64,000 nt of DNA from G963677085 sp963677085 (GCA_963677085.2 CAXXFH010000005.1:62001-126000), one strand, 5' to 3'; counted from the first letter of the stretch, positions 36,026 through 44,929 are shown. Notes: generated by a model from the sequence alone, not told the origin. Numbers and translations: made by a program.

Positions 36026-36412
36026 ATGCAAACGTTCGACGAAGCGGAATGCCATTTGTTGGCCGATTTCTTTGCCCTGTTCAGCAACCCGACGCGGTTG
36101 AGGATGTTCTGTGCACTTCAAGGCGGCCGAAAGACGGTTTCTGAACTTTCCGAATACGCAGACGTGACGATGCAAAACGCTTCGCAACACCTGCGGCTGA
36201 TGCGCGACAAGGGCGCGGTGACAACGGAAAAAGAAGGGCAGCATGTGTACTACGCCGTGATCGACCCACGGTTTCTCGATGCTGCGCGTCTCATACGAGC
36301 GGCCGTGCTAGAGACCGTGCATCGCAAGGCCAGTGTCGTGGGGGCCGGCCCCAACGGGGCGGCCGCCAGGATGGTTCACGAAAGTGCGCAACAAAACCAT
36401 CGCGTGGGCTAA
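36026..36412 (+). CDS. ArsR-family transcriptional regulator
   Basis: 128 residues from the ATG at 36026. Winged helix-turn-helix: ALFSNPTRLRMFCAL, then VSELSEYADVTMQNASQHLRLMRDKGAV and the GQHVYYAV wing. Cys residues at 9 and 29 could serve as sulfide/persulfide or metal sensing residues, though their spacing is not that of SqrR/BigR. It is followed 31 bases later by the octaheme cytochrome gene and probably controls the whole cluster. The C-terminal 20 residues are low in structure. Known ArsR repressors respond to arsenite, metals or persulfide; the cluster content favours a sulfur signal. Confidence 0.86.
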   Translation: MQTFDEAECHLLADFFALFSNPTRLRMFCALQGGRKTVSELSEYADVTMQNASQHLRLMRDKGAVTTEKEGQHVYYAVIDPRFLDAARLIRAAVLETVHRKASVVGAGPNGAAARMVHESAQQNHRVG

Positions 36413-36443
36413 GGTGCCCGGCATATACACGGGAGGTCGGTTT

Positions 36444-37895
36444 ATGCGAACCGCCGTCGCGATTGCTGTTTTGGTGGCGTTGGGCTTATTCGGCATGTTT
36501 TTCGTGCTGCTCGCCAGCGGTTCGGCGCCTACCGACTCGCCGTGGACTCGCCTGCCTGTTGTGCCGGTTCATGTCGATCACGCTCATCTGATCCAAGGCC
36601 CGTTGAAATCGGGCTCGGACGCTACCCGGCAATGTCTCGAGTGCCATCCCGACGCGGCCAAGGAGATGATGAAAACCTCGCACTGGAATTGGGCCGGGCA
36701 GAAGGTGAAGTTGCCGGGCCGCGAGGAAATCATCCGGGTGGGAAAACGCAATCTCATCAACAACTTCTGCATCCACGCCGGTCCTAACATGGCACGCTGT
36801 TCGTCTTGCCACGTCGGCTACGGCTGGGCCGACGACAGCTTCGACTTCGCCAACGAAACGAACGTCGACTGCATGGTGTGCCACGACCAAACGAATACGT
36901 ACCAAAAGGATCTTGCCGGCGAACCGCAGGCGGGTGTCGACTTGGTGGCGGTCGCACGAAGCGTCGGCCGGCCGTCACGAACCAACTGTGGGCAATGCCA
37001 CTTCAAGGGCGGAGGCGGAGATGCGGTAAAACACGGCGATATGGACGGCTCGATGTACTTCCCGCCCGAGCGAATCGACGTTCACATGGGCAAGCTCGAC
37101 TTTCAATGTGTCGATTGTCATCGCACGCGAGAGCATCAAATTCCCGGCTGTGCGATGTCCGTATGTATCGACCGGCCCAAACGCGTTTACTGCACCGATT
37201 GCCATAGCGAAACGCCACACGGCAATGACCGGCTCGATTTCCACACGGCAAGCGTCGCTTGTCAGACGTGCCACATTCCGAAAATGGCCATCGACGCTCC
37301 CACAAAGATGTATTGGGACTGGTCCCAGGCGGGCCAGGACGGTCGCAAGGAAGATCCTCACGTGTACCTCAAGAAGAAAGGTAGCTTCCGATACGCGCAA
37401 AACGTTCGGCCCGAGTACTACTGGTACAACGGTCGGGCGTTCCGCTATCTGACGGGCGACAAAATCGATCCCGCGGCCGTCGTGCAGATCAACTACCCGT
37501 TGGGCAACTCGGCCGATCCGGAGGCCAAAATCTGGCCGTTTAAGGTGCATCGCGGCAAGCAGGTTTACGACACGAAGTACTTGCACCTGCTTACGCCACG
37601 CACCTGGGGACCGGGCGGTTATTGGTCGGAGTTCGATTGGGACAAGGCCTGCCGGCTGGGCTGCAAAGCGACGGGTGTTGAGTACAGCGGGCAATACGAC
37701 TTCGTGGAAACGGCCATGTACTGGCCGCTCTCGCACATGGTGCAGTCGAAGGAGCACGCCCTGCAATGTGTCGACTGCCACAGTCCTGGCGGCGTGATGG
37801 ATTGGGGGGCCCTAGGCTTCGAAGGCGATCCGGCGTTTCGTGGCAATCGGCGGCGCATGGAATTGTTGCGCGACGAGATGGGAGGGAGCCGATAA
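36444..37895 (+). CDS. Octaheme tetrathionate reductase-like cytochrome c
   Basis: 483 residues from the ATG at 36444 (GGGAGG upstream). An N-terminal membrane or signal helix (residues 1-25, VAIAVLVALGLFGMFFVLL) precedes eight CxxCH haem motifs: CLECH, CSSCH, CMVCH, CGQCH, CVDCH, CTDCH, CQTCH, CVDCH. The order and the YYWYNGRAFRYL and HLLTPRTWGPGG segments resemble the octaheme tetrathionate reductase (OTR) family, which reduces tetrathionate, nitrite or hydroxylamine in vitro. It overlaps the next gene by one base. Periplasmic, likely fed by the cytochrome b downstream. Confidence 0.87.
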   Translation: MRTAVAIAVLVALGLFGMFFVLLASGSAPTDSPWTRLPVVPVHVDHAHLIQGPLKSGSDATRQCLECHPDAAKEMMKTSHWNWAGQKVKLPGREEIIRVGKRNLINNFCIHAGPNMARCSSCHVGYGWADDSFDFANETNVDCMVCHDQTNTYQKDLAGEPQAGVDLVAVARSVGRPSRTNCGQCHFKGGGGDAVKHGDMDGSMYFPPERIDVHMGKLDFQCVDCHRTREHQIPGCAMSVCIDRPKRVYCTDCHSETPHGNDRLDFHTASVACQTCHIPKMAIDAPTKMYWDWSQAGQDGRKEDPHVYLKKKGSFRYAQNVRPEYYWYNGRAFRYLTGDKIDPAAVVQINYPLGNSADPEAKIWPFKVHRGKQVYDTKYLHLLTPRTWGPGGYWSEFDWDKACRLGCKATGVEYSGQYDFVETAMYWPLSHMVQSKEHALQCVDCHSPGGVMDWGALGFEGDPAFRGNRRRMELLRDEMGGSR

Positions 37896-40039
37896 TGCGA
37901 ATTCATCGCGGGTGTTCGATTGTCGTTGCCCTGGGCGTGCTGGTCGGTGCCGCCGATGCGAAGACTCTGGAGTTGCATCCGCCCGTGCCGTTGTTGGACG
38001 CGGACGGGACGCCGGTGATCACCTCGGGCAGGCCGATCTCGACGATGCGAAGTTGCGCAGGCTGCCATGACACACATTACATCGCCGGCCACAGCTATCA
38101 TGCAAATGCTGGGCGCAATGAACAGTTTGCCGCGGGCACCCGGCCGGGACAACACGCCTGGGACTACAGCACGGGCGCGTTCGGCGGCTGGAGCCCCTTA
38201 TTGTATCGCTATCTCACGCCGCCCGGCGATAACCAACTCGACCTCGGCACGGCCGAATGGATCCAAACGTTCGGTTGGCGGCATGTTGGCGGTGGGCCGG
38301 CGGTTTTAGGACACGGGAAAACGCGGCTCGAAGGGAATGCCGAAAAACCCGACGCGGCCGCCTCGACCATCAACCCCGACGCTCAGGTGCTCGACGCTGT
38401 CACCGGGCAGCCCAAACCGTGGGATTGGCAGGCCTCGGGTGTGGTCGAGATGAACTGCTTTCTCTGCCACACAGCTCATCCCGACAACGCGGCAAGGATC
38501 GAATCGCTTCGCGACGGCCATTTCGGTTGGGCCAACACGGCCACGCTTGCCGGTACGAAAGTCGTTGCACGAGCAGACGGTGTTGCGGGTGCAAAAGGCG
38601 GCTGGCAATATAACCCCAAATTCTTCCTGCCGGACGGAAGTGTTTCGGCCGAGTCGATCGGCCTACAAGAACCTGAAAGTCGGCATTGTGGCCAGTGCCA
38701 CGGACAAACACACTATGGCGAGACGCCCCTGGCGCTGGTGCCGAGCATCCTCGCATGGTCGACCGCCACCAAAGGACAAGTCTTTTCTCCGCAAAGAATG
38801 TTCGATAGTGCAATCAACCTTTCGGACAAGGAGCATTTGAGTCGACCCTGGGATGTTCACGCGGCTGCGATGCTCGATTGCACGGGCTGTCACTTCTCGC
38901 TCAACGATCCGAAGGCCTACGAATCGTCCAAGCGAGGCCGTCCGGCGCATTTGCGTTACGAACCGCGACGTTTGGCGATTGGTGAATTCCTCTGCCGCCC
39001 GTCACACCAGTTCGCCAAGGGACACACGACGCAGGGAACGGTTGCTCGGCATCTCGACGGCACGATGCGCCGTTGCGACGATTGTCACAACGCTTCGGCC
39101 ACGCACGATTGGCTGCCCCACCACGACGTCCACTTCGCTCGCCTCAGTTGCGAAGCGTGCCATATTGCCGAAACCAAGGCTCCCGCTCTTCGCCAGGTCG
39201 ATTGGACGCTGCTGGGGCCCGACGGGGAACCTCGCGGCGAGTGGCGCGGTATCGACGGCGGGCCGACCGATCCGGCCGCTACCGTGACGGGCTTTCGGCC
39301 AGTTTTGTTACCGAAACAGGATCTCGACGGTGCGACACGTCTCGTGCCACACAACTTGGTCACCTCGTGGTACTGGGTTGAAGGCGGCCCGACGCCGAGA
39401 CCGGTTCGGCTGGTGGACCTGACGCATGCCCTGCTCGAATCTGAAGACTACCATCCGGACATTCGCACGGCACTCGACACCAACGACGACGGTACGGTCG
39501 ACCCGGAAGAAGCGGTGCTCAACACACCGGAAAAGATCGTTGCCGTGAAAACGCGGCTTGCGGCGGTCGGCGTGAACGATCCCCACATTGCCTCGGAGAT
39601 TTCAGCGTTCGGATTGCACCACGGCGTCGGCCCGGCGGGAACGGCCACGAAGGACTGCGAGGCATGCCACGCGACCGACTCGCGACTCGCACGGCCTTTT
39701 ATGCTGGCCTCGTATCAGGTTGGCGATGCATTGCCGCAGTTGATCGACCAACGAGTTACGCAACTGCGGGGACAAATGACAATCGGCGATAACGGAAGGC
39801 TCGTTTACCAGCCGAGCACCACGGCGGCCGGCCTTTATGTGCTGGGGCATAACCGTTGGGCGTGGGTCGACTGGTTGGGCGGCGCCACGCTGCTGGGCGT
39901 TATGCTGGGAGTCGTTGTCCACACGGGCATGCGTATTCGTGTTCACTGGTCGAGCCAACGCAAGACCGTGCAGGCGAAAGAAGGCATTTCGTCGGACGTG
40001 TCCGACAACGCCTCGACGAACGAAACGCCAGGAGACTAA
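37895..40039 (+). CDS. Multihaem cytochrome c with C-terminal membrane anchor
   Basis: 714 residues; ATG overlaps the previous stop (TAATG) with GGGAGGGAG upstream. A signal peptide (VALGVLVGAADA) and seven CxxCH motifs (CAGCH, CFLCH, CGQCH, CTGCH, CDDCH and two CEACH) are seen, plus CRPSH at 38993-39007, where the second haem Cys is replaced by Ser. A C-terminal helix (WVDWLGGATLLGVMLGVVVH) anchors it. It probably passes electrons between the cytochrome b and the octaheme enzyme, or is itself a terminal oxidoreductase. I cannot name a characterised family. EF-hand-like DTNDDGTVDPEE at about 530 is notable and may bind calcium. Confidence 0.8.
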   Translation: MRIHRGCSIVVALGVLVGAADAKTLELHPPVPLLDADGTPVITSGRPISTMRSCAGCHDTHYIAGHSYHANAGRNEQFAAGTRPGQHAWDYSTGAFGGWSPLLYRYLTPPGDNQLDLGTAEWIQTFGWRHVGGGPAVLGHGKTRLEGNAEKPDAAASTINPDAQVLDAVTGQPKPWDWQASGVVEMNCFLCHTAHPDNAARIESLRDGHFGWANTATLAGTKVVARADGVAGAKGGWQYNPKFFLPDGSVSAESIGLQEPESRHCGQCHGQTHYGETPLALVPSILAWSTATKGQVFSPQRMFDSAINLSDKEHLSRPWDVHAAAMLDCTGCHFSLNDPKAYESSKRGRPAHLRYEPRRLAIGEFLCRPSHQFAKGHTTQGTVARHLDGTMRRCDDCHNASATHDWLPHHDVHFARLSCEACHIAETKAPALRQVDWTLLGPDGEPRGEWRGIDGGPTDPAATVTGFRPVLLPKQDLDGATRLVPHNLVTSWYWVEGGPTPRPVRLVDLTHALLESEDYHPDIRTALDTNDDGTVDPEEAVLNTPEKIVAVKTRLAAVGVNDPHIASEISAFGLHHGVGPAGTATKDCEACHATDSRLARPFMLASYQVGDALPQLIDQRVTQLRGQMTIGDNGRLVYQPSTTAAGLYVLGHNRWAWVDWLGGATLLGVMLGVVVHTGMRIRVHWSSQRKTVQAKEGISSDVSDNASTNETPGD

Positions 40040-40043
40040 GATC

Positions 40044-40676
40044 ATGCGCGTCGAAGTCTATTCACCGTATGAACGCATTTGGCATTGGTTGCAGGCCGTT
40101 GCCATTTTGCTGCTGATGTTTACGGGCGTGAACATCCATTGGTCCGAGCAGTTCGGGCTGATGCCGTTCAGCACGGCGGTGGTCGTTCACAACGTGCTCG
40201 GGTTGCTGCTGGTGGCCAACGCGTTGTTGGGTGCGTTTTACTACGTTACCACGGGCACGATCCGGCGCTATCTGCCCGAGCCCCACGACTTCATCGCGCT
40301 TTCCGTGCGTCAGGCATTGTATTACCTGCGTGGAATGTTTCGCGGGGAGCCTCATCCGTTGGAAAAAACGCCTCAACGACGACTCAATCCGCTGCAGCAG
40401 GTTACGTACCTGATGATCCTCAACGTGTTGCTGCCGCTGCAATTGGTCACGGGGCTGTTGATTCTCAGCGGTCAACGGTGGCCGGCCGCGGTGGGCTTTG
40501 TGGGCGGACTGCCCGTGCTGGCAATGATTCATACGCTGGGGGCATGGCTATTCGCCGCGTTTGTGATCGCCCATGTGTATCTCACTACGACGGGCACAAC
40601 TCCGCTGGCCCACCTGAAAGCCATGGTTTTGGGTTACGAAACGACCAATGCGGACCATCCGCAGGAGATTGGGTAG
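40044..40676 (+). CDS. Cytochrome b561-type membrane subunit
   Basis: 210 residues from the ATG at 40044 (GGAGA upstream), after a four-base gap. Four membrane helices with haem-ligand His: WHWLQAVAILLLMFTGVNIHW (first helix), VHNVLGLLLVANALLG, LLPLQLVTGLLIL and HTLGAWLFAAFVIAHVYLTTT. It resembles the thiosulfate reductase/formate dehydrogenase gamma (PhsC/FdnI) family, which takes electrons from the quinol pool to periplasmic enzymes. Within this cluster it would supply the multihaem cytochromes. Stop abuts the next start (TAGATG). Confidence 0.85.
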   Translation: MRVEVYSPYERIWHWLQAVAILLLMFTGVNIHWSEQFGLMPFSTAVVVHNVLGLLLVANALLGAFYYVTTGTIRRYLPEPHDFIALSVRQALYYLRGMFRGEPHPLEKTPQRRLNPLQQVTYLMILNVLLPLQLVTGLLILSGQRWPAAVGFVGGLPVLAMIHTLGAWLFAAFVIAHVYLTTTGTTPLAHLKAMVLGYETTNADHPQEIG

Positions 40677-41219
40677 ATGAACGAAATGGAACAAACGCCG
40701 CAGACGGAAAAGGCTCTGCGGTATTGGAACCCGTATGCGGCCGGCATAGCACTCGGGTTGGTGCTGTTCTTCTCGATCTTCCTGACCGGTTCCGGCTTGG
40801 GAGGCTCGGGCGGTATCGCTCGAATTATGGCCTTCGGTGTCGATCAGGTCGCCCCGCATCGAACCGACACGAACGGCTACCTGGCCAAAATGGCCGGCGG
40901 CACGGCAAACCCGCTCGATCATCACATGGTGTGGATGACGTTAGGTTTAGTCGTCGGAGGGTTTACCTCAGGGCTTCTCACGCGGCGACTCAAAGTACAG
41001 ACATGGAAAGGCCCCCATATCAGCAACCCAACACGCTGGGCTCTGGCCGTGGTGGGTGGTCTTCTGATGGGCTACGGCGCGGGGATGGCTCGCGGTTGCA
41101 CGTCGGGACAAGCTCTGTCGGGTGGCGCCGTTCTCTCGGCCGGTAGTTGGGCCTTTATGATGATGGTTTTCGCCGGGGCCTATTTGTTGGCCTATCCGCT
41201 TCGCAGGCTCTGGAACTAA
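40677..41219 (+). CDS. YeeE/YedE-family sulfur transport protein (short)
   Basis: 180 residues, four to five membrane helices. The MARGCTSGQALSGGAVLSAGSW stretch carries the conserved Cys of the YeeE/YedE (TsuA-type thiosulfate uptake) family, and LFFSIFLTGSGLGGSGG opens it. It is about half the length of full TsuA, so it probably pairs with the longer homologue encoded downstream. It starts directly after the cytochrome b stop. It suggests that the substrate or product of this cluster is a sulfur oxyanion or persulfide crossing the membrane. Confidence 0.82.
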   Translation: MNEMEQTPQTEKALRYWNPYAAGIALGLVLFFSIFLTGSGLGGSGGIARIMAFGVDQVAPHRTDTNGYLAKMAGGTANPLDHHMVWMTLGLVVGGFTSGLLTRRLKVQTWKGPHISNPTRWALAVVGGLLMGYGAGMARGCTSGQALSGGAVLSAGSWAFMMMVFAGAYLLAYPLRRLWN

Positions 41220-41227
41220 TATTGGTT

Positions 41228-41312
41228 TTCAGGAAAGCAAGGCCACGTGCCCGAGCGGTTTGCTCGAAAACCGGGCTCCCGCTGGTCGCCCTTGTGCCAT
41301 GACTTTCCTGAA
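41228..41312 (+). repeat. 85-bp element with perfect 10-bp terminal repeats, family 3
   Basis: Starts TTCAGGAAAG and ends CTTTCCTGAA, exact inverted repeats. Inside is AAAACCGGGCTCCCGCTGG then TCGCCCTTGTG, the same core as the 11227 element but with other termini. It separates two genes that are otherwise tightly arranged. Confidence 0.65.
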
Positions 41313-41334
41313 CCGCAATAACGGGAGATTCGTC

Positions 41335-42567
41335 ATGGCTCCGCTTCACTTCGAAGGCACGGCCGGCATCCTTGTTACCCTGGCGATCGGTTTCTGTTTC
41401 GGGTTCGTGCTGGAAAGGGCCGGTTTCGGCAACGCTCGAAACCTGGCCGCCCAGTTCTATCTCTACGACATGCGTGTGCTGAAGGTGATGTTCACCGCCA
41501 TCGTCACGGCCATGCTCCTGGTGTTCGCGTCGTCGGCCCTCGGCTGGCTGGATTTCTCGCATGTTTGGGTGCCGCCAACCTATCTATGGCCCGGGGTGGT
41601 CGGGGGTTTTATCTTGGGAATTGGATTCATTATTGGCGGCTACTGCCCTGGCACATCGCTAGTGTCCATGGCCACACTCAAAGTCGACGGTGCATTGTTC
41701 GCGCTGGGCGTCTTCGGTGGCCTGTTGGTATTTGCCGGCACGGCGCCCGTCGTATGGGAATTCTGGAACCACGCCGGTTTCTACGGCCGGCTGACGTTGT
41801 TCGACCTGTTGGGCGCGGATGCCGGTGTGGTGGTTGTTGGCGTGTTTGCCATGGCGGTCGGGGCCTTTGGGTTTGCCGAATGGATGGAATATGTCTTTCG
41901 GCGAGAACCCAATCCTGCGCCCGTGTCGTCGCGAGTCCGCGTATTTCGTCGCGCGGCGGTTGCCGTAGGACTGTTCATCGCGGTAGCGACCCTAGCAATC
42001 GGCCAACCAACGGCCCAGCAACTGATCGCGTGGAACGAACCCGAGTTGGAGAAACGCCTCGCGAGCCGCGAAGTGTTCATCGACCCGGCTGAACTTCTCG
42101 GTTTGATGCACAACAATCAGATTGCGTTGCTGTTAGTCGACGTTCGCGATGAGGCGGATTTCAACCGGTTCCATCTGCTCGACGCAACTCGGGTGGGTGA
42201 AGAACAACTAGAATCGCCATGGCCCGGCACGATCCCGGCCGCCACGGTGGTGGTCGCCATGTCGAACGACGAACGGGCAGCCGTCGAAGCCTGGAAACGT
42301 TTGGTTATCCATCGCAACGTCAATGCGTATGTTCTGGCTGGCGGAATCAACCGCTGGTTGGACGTCTACCGCGACCAGATGGCCAATATTCCCGGCCCCG
42401 AGGTGGGCACTCAAGGCAATGACACACTGCGTCATCGATTTTCCAATGCCCTGGGCGATCGCGTGACCGTCGCCAGGCCAAATCATGAAGTGATCCGGCA
42501 ACGGAGCTTCACTCCAAAGGTCAAAGTCCTCGGCCCGGTCCGCGAAGAAGGTGGTGGGTGCGGTTGA
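41335..42567 (+). CDS. YeeE/YedE sulfur transporter fused to an inactive rhodanese
   Basis: 410 residues from the ATG at 41335 (GGGAGA upstream). Residues 1-190 hold membrane helices with the conserved GGYCPGTSLVSMATLK segment of YeeE/YedE proteins. A further helix near 205-225 precedes a rhodanese-like domain (about 260-350, LLVDVRDEADFNRFHLL). The active-site loop that usually reads C-x-G-x-R is AMSNDERA, so the catalytic Cys is absent. The protein ends EEGGGCG, a single Cys near the C-terminus that might accept sulfur instead. It likely moves or binds sulfur species with the cluster's cytochromes. Confidence 0.83.
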   Translation: MAPLHFEGTAGILVTLAIGFCFGFVLERAGFGNARNLAAQFYLYDMRVLKVMFTAIVTAMLLVFASSALGWLDFSHVWVPPTYLWPGVVGGFILGIGFIIGGYCPGTSLVSMATLKVDGALFALGVFGGLLVFAGTAPVVWEFWNHAGFYGRLTLFDLLGADAGVVVVGVFAMAVGAFGFAEWMEYVFRREPNPAPVSSRVRVFRRAAVAVGLFIAVATLAIGQPTAQQLIAWNEPELEKRLASREVFIDPAELLGLMHNNQIALLLVDVRDEADFNRFHLLDATRVGEEQLESPWPGTIPAATVVVAMSNDERAAVEAWKRLVIHRNVNAYVLAGGINRWLDVYRDQMANIPGPEVGTQGNDTLRHRFSNALGDRVTVARPNHEVIRQRSFTPKVKVLGPVREEGGGCG

Positions 42568-42947
42568 AAAGCGGATCTACTGTTTGGGATATATTGCGGA
42601 CCTGTAGAATTTTTTTTCTGCAAACGTCTTGAGCGATCGACGGTAGTCGGTTTCTGCTTCGGTGCGGTAACACCGGTTTGGTGGGCGGCGATGCCGCCTC
42701 GTGTTCATCATCGATAGGGCACCTCAAACCCACTCGCCCGTTGGATCGCGGAAATCGACTTCGCCGTTCTTCTGACGCAACTGTGCGAAAATTTGAAAAC
42801 CGACCACCCATCGGCCATAATAGACCGGTTGTCGTCGGGTTGAAACGTTCCCTGGCACAGACGCATGCGTCGTTTTCTCTTGGTGGCTCGAGTTCTCAAA
42901 CTCCGGTTTGGAAACCAGAGTTGAGTTGGAGCTTGCCAGCGAGAGAA
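42568..42947. other. 380-bp region upstream of the sulfatase gene
   Basis: A family 2 element lies at 42631-42699. The in-frame extension upstream of the sulfatase start (from 42678) runs across the end of that element and is unlikely to be translated. A run of T at 42609-42617 could mark termination of the preceding gene. Confidence 0.5.
42631..42699 (+). repeat. 70-bp dispersed element, family 2, copy 5
   Basis: GCGATCGACGGTAGTCGG, then GGTGCGGTAACACCGG, then TTGGTGGGCGGCGATGCCGCC. The first block is diverged, the remainder matches copies 2 and 6. Confidence 0.55.
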
Positions 42948-44828
42948 ATGTCCCTTGTGATGAAAAGGTTCTTTGCGATGAAGATATCTGATTGGCTTAG
43001 GATTCGTACACGTGTTGCCATTCTGTTGCTCTCCGCATTGTTTGGTCTCTCTGCAATCCGTGGCTTGCAGCCACGTTGCGCCATCGCCGCGGAGCGCGGC
43101 TCGTCCGCGCGGCAGCCCAACGTGATTCTCGTGATCACCGACGACCAGGGCTACGGCGATTTGGCGGCGCATGGCAACACGATGATCCAGACGCCCAACA
43201 TGGACGCGCTTCATCGGCAGAGCGTGCGGCTGACCGACTTTCATGTCGACCCAACTTGCGCCCCAACTCGCTCGGCCTTGATGACCGGTCGCTACTCCAC
43301 TCGGGTTGGCGTGTGGCATACGGTGATCGGGCGGTCGCAGCTTCGGGCCGATGAGACGACGATGGCCGAGGTCTTCGCGGCCAACGGTTACGCGACCGGG
43401 ATGTTTGGCAAGTGGCACCTGGGCGACAACTATCCGTTCCACCCCCATCACCGCGGTTTCCAGGAAGCGTTTTACCACGGCGGCGGTGGTGTCGGCCAGC
43501 AGCCCGACTACTGGGGCAACGACTACTTCGACGACACCTACTTCCGCAATGGCAAGCCGGAAAAGTGCGAAGGCTATTGCACCGATGTGTGGTTCGCCAA
43601 CGCGTTGAACTTCATCCGTAAACACAAAGAACAACCCTTCTTCTGCTACCTGGCCACCAATGCCCCGCATGGTCCGCTGTTTGTCGCCGAGAAGTATTGG
43701 AAGCCGTACGCAGCGAAGGGCGTGCCGGAAAACATGGCCCGGTTCTACGGAATGATTACCAACATCGACGAGAACCTGGGCCTGCTGCGCCGCACGTTGG
43801 ATGATCTGAAGCTGACGGACAACACGGCTTTGGTCTTCATGACCGACAACGGCACGGCCACGGGCGTTAACGCGAAAACCCCGCAACACGGCTACGACGC
43901 CAAGGGCCGCTGGCACGGTTTCAACGCGGGCATGCGCGGCCAAAAAGGTTCGCACTACGACGGCGGCCACCGCGTGCCGTGTTTCATCTACTGGCCGGCC
44001 GGCGGGTTGAACCGTGCCTGCGATGTCGACGAAATCACGGCCCACATCGACCTGCTGCCTACGTTTATCGAGTTGTTCCACCTCGACAAAAAGCCGGCTG
44101 CGATGAAGCCGTTCGACGGGAAGAGTCTGGTGCCGCTTCTGGAAGGGCATGTTTGCGGCCAGAAAGTCGCTTGGCCCGACCGCGACCTTTACGTCGAGCG
44201 CAACCGTTTCGAGCAGCCGCCGAAGTGGAAATTAAACGTGGCGATGACCGAACGTTGGCGGTTGATCGAGGATCGCGAGTTGTACGACATTCAGGCCGAC
44301 CCGGGCCAACAGAACAACGTGATCGCGGAACATCCGGAAGTGGCCAAGCGTCTGCACGACGCCTACGAATCGCGTTGGCCCGAGTTGACGCGTCGTGCGT
44401 GCGAATACACCCGCGTGGTGATTGGCTCGCCCGTGGAAAACCCGACGACGCTTTTCGCGCACGACTGGCACCCGACCGAAGGCCCGATTTCGCCGTGGAA
44501 CCAGGGCGCGGTTAGTCGCATGGTCCCGTGGAACGGCTACTGGGCCCTGAAAGTCGACCGTCCGGGCCGCTACCGCTTCACATTGCGACATCGTCCCGCC
44601 GTCGCGGAGTTCCCGCTTCAGGCCGCCACGGCGCGAATGAAGTTGGGAACCACGGTCGACACGTTAGGCACGGTGGCCGACGTCCCAACGGCCGTGCCCG
44701 AGGGCGCCACAAGCGTGTCGCTGGAGGCCAACCTCACGCCGGGCCCCGTCTTCCTGCAAACCTGGCTCGATACGGCCGACGGCACCTCGCGCGGGGCGTA
44801 CTACGTCGACGTCGAACGACTGCCGTGA
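42948..44828 (+). CDS. Secreted arylsulfatase-type sulfatase
   Basis: 626 residues from the ATG at 42948; in-frame ATGs at 42960 and 42978 are alternatives. A signal peptide (IRTRVAILLLSALFGLSAIRG) leads to the sulfatase domain: PNVILVITDDQGYGDLA metal motif, then the CAPTRSALMTGR signature (C-x-P-x-R) whose Cys becomes formylglycine. GKWHLGD and VFMTDNGT follow. The last 150 residues are a C-terminal beta domain. It removes sulfate esters from polysaccharides outside the cytoplasm. The downstream fucosidase suggests sulfated fucan-type substrates. The maturase is not in the window. Confidence 0.92.
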   Translation: MSLVMKRFFAMKISDWLRIRTRVAILLLSALFGLSAIRGLQPRCAIAAERGSSARQPNVILVITDDQGYGDLAAHGNTMIQTPNMDALHRQSVRLTDFHVDPTCAPTRSALMTGRYSTRVGVWHTVIGRSQLRADETTMAEVFAANGYATGMFGKWHLGDNYPFHPHHRGFQEAFYHGGGGVGQQPDYWGNDYFDDTYFRNGKPEKCEGYCTDVWFANALNFIRKHKEQPFFCYLATNAPHGPLFVAEKYWKPYAAKGVPENMARFYGMITNIDENLGLLRRTLDDLKLTDNTALVFMTDNGTATGVNAKTPQHGYDAKGRWHGFNAGMRGQKGSHYDGGHRVPCFIYWPAGGLNRACDVDEITAHIDLLPTFIELFHLDKKPAAMKPFDGKSLVPLLEGHVCGQKVAWPDRDLYVERNRFEQPPKWKLNVAMTERWRLIEDRELYDIQADPGQQNNVIAEHPEVAKRLHDAYESRWPELTRRACEYTRVVIGSPVENPTTLFAHDWHPTEGPISPWNQGAVSRMVPWNGYWALKVDRPGRYRFTLRHRPAVAEFPLQAATARMKLGTTVDTLGTVADVPTAVPEGATSVSLEANLTPGPVFLQTWLDTADGTSRGAYYVDVERLP

Positions 44829-44868
44829 TCGAGACGTTCACCAAGAATTCAGTTTCGCTTCTGTTCCC

Positions 44869-44893
44869 GGTTCCCACGCTTTGCGTGGGAACC
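44869..44893. repeat. Perfect 11-bp stem GTTCCCACG-type hairpin
   Basis: GGTTCCCACGC TTT GCGTGGGAACC, a perfect hairpin between the sulfatase and fucosidase genes. A related sequence forms both ends of the long inverted repeat at 52188-52326, so it is a dispersed unit, possibly acting as terminator here. Confidence 0.55.
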
Positions 44894-44929
44894 AGAGGAA
44901 GCGTTGAAACGTACCAGGAGTCTCCACGC

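Noticed and set aside
42678..42947. Long N-terminal extension of the sulfatase
   Set aside because: It crosses the end of a dispersed repeat and lacks a signal peptide at its start; the ATG at 42948 gives a normal signal peptide.
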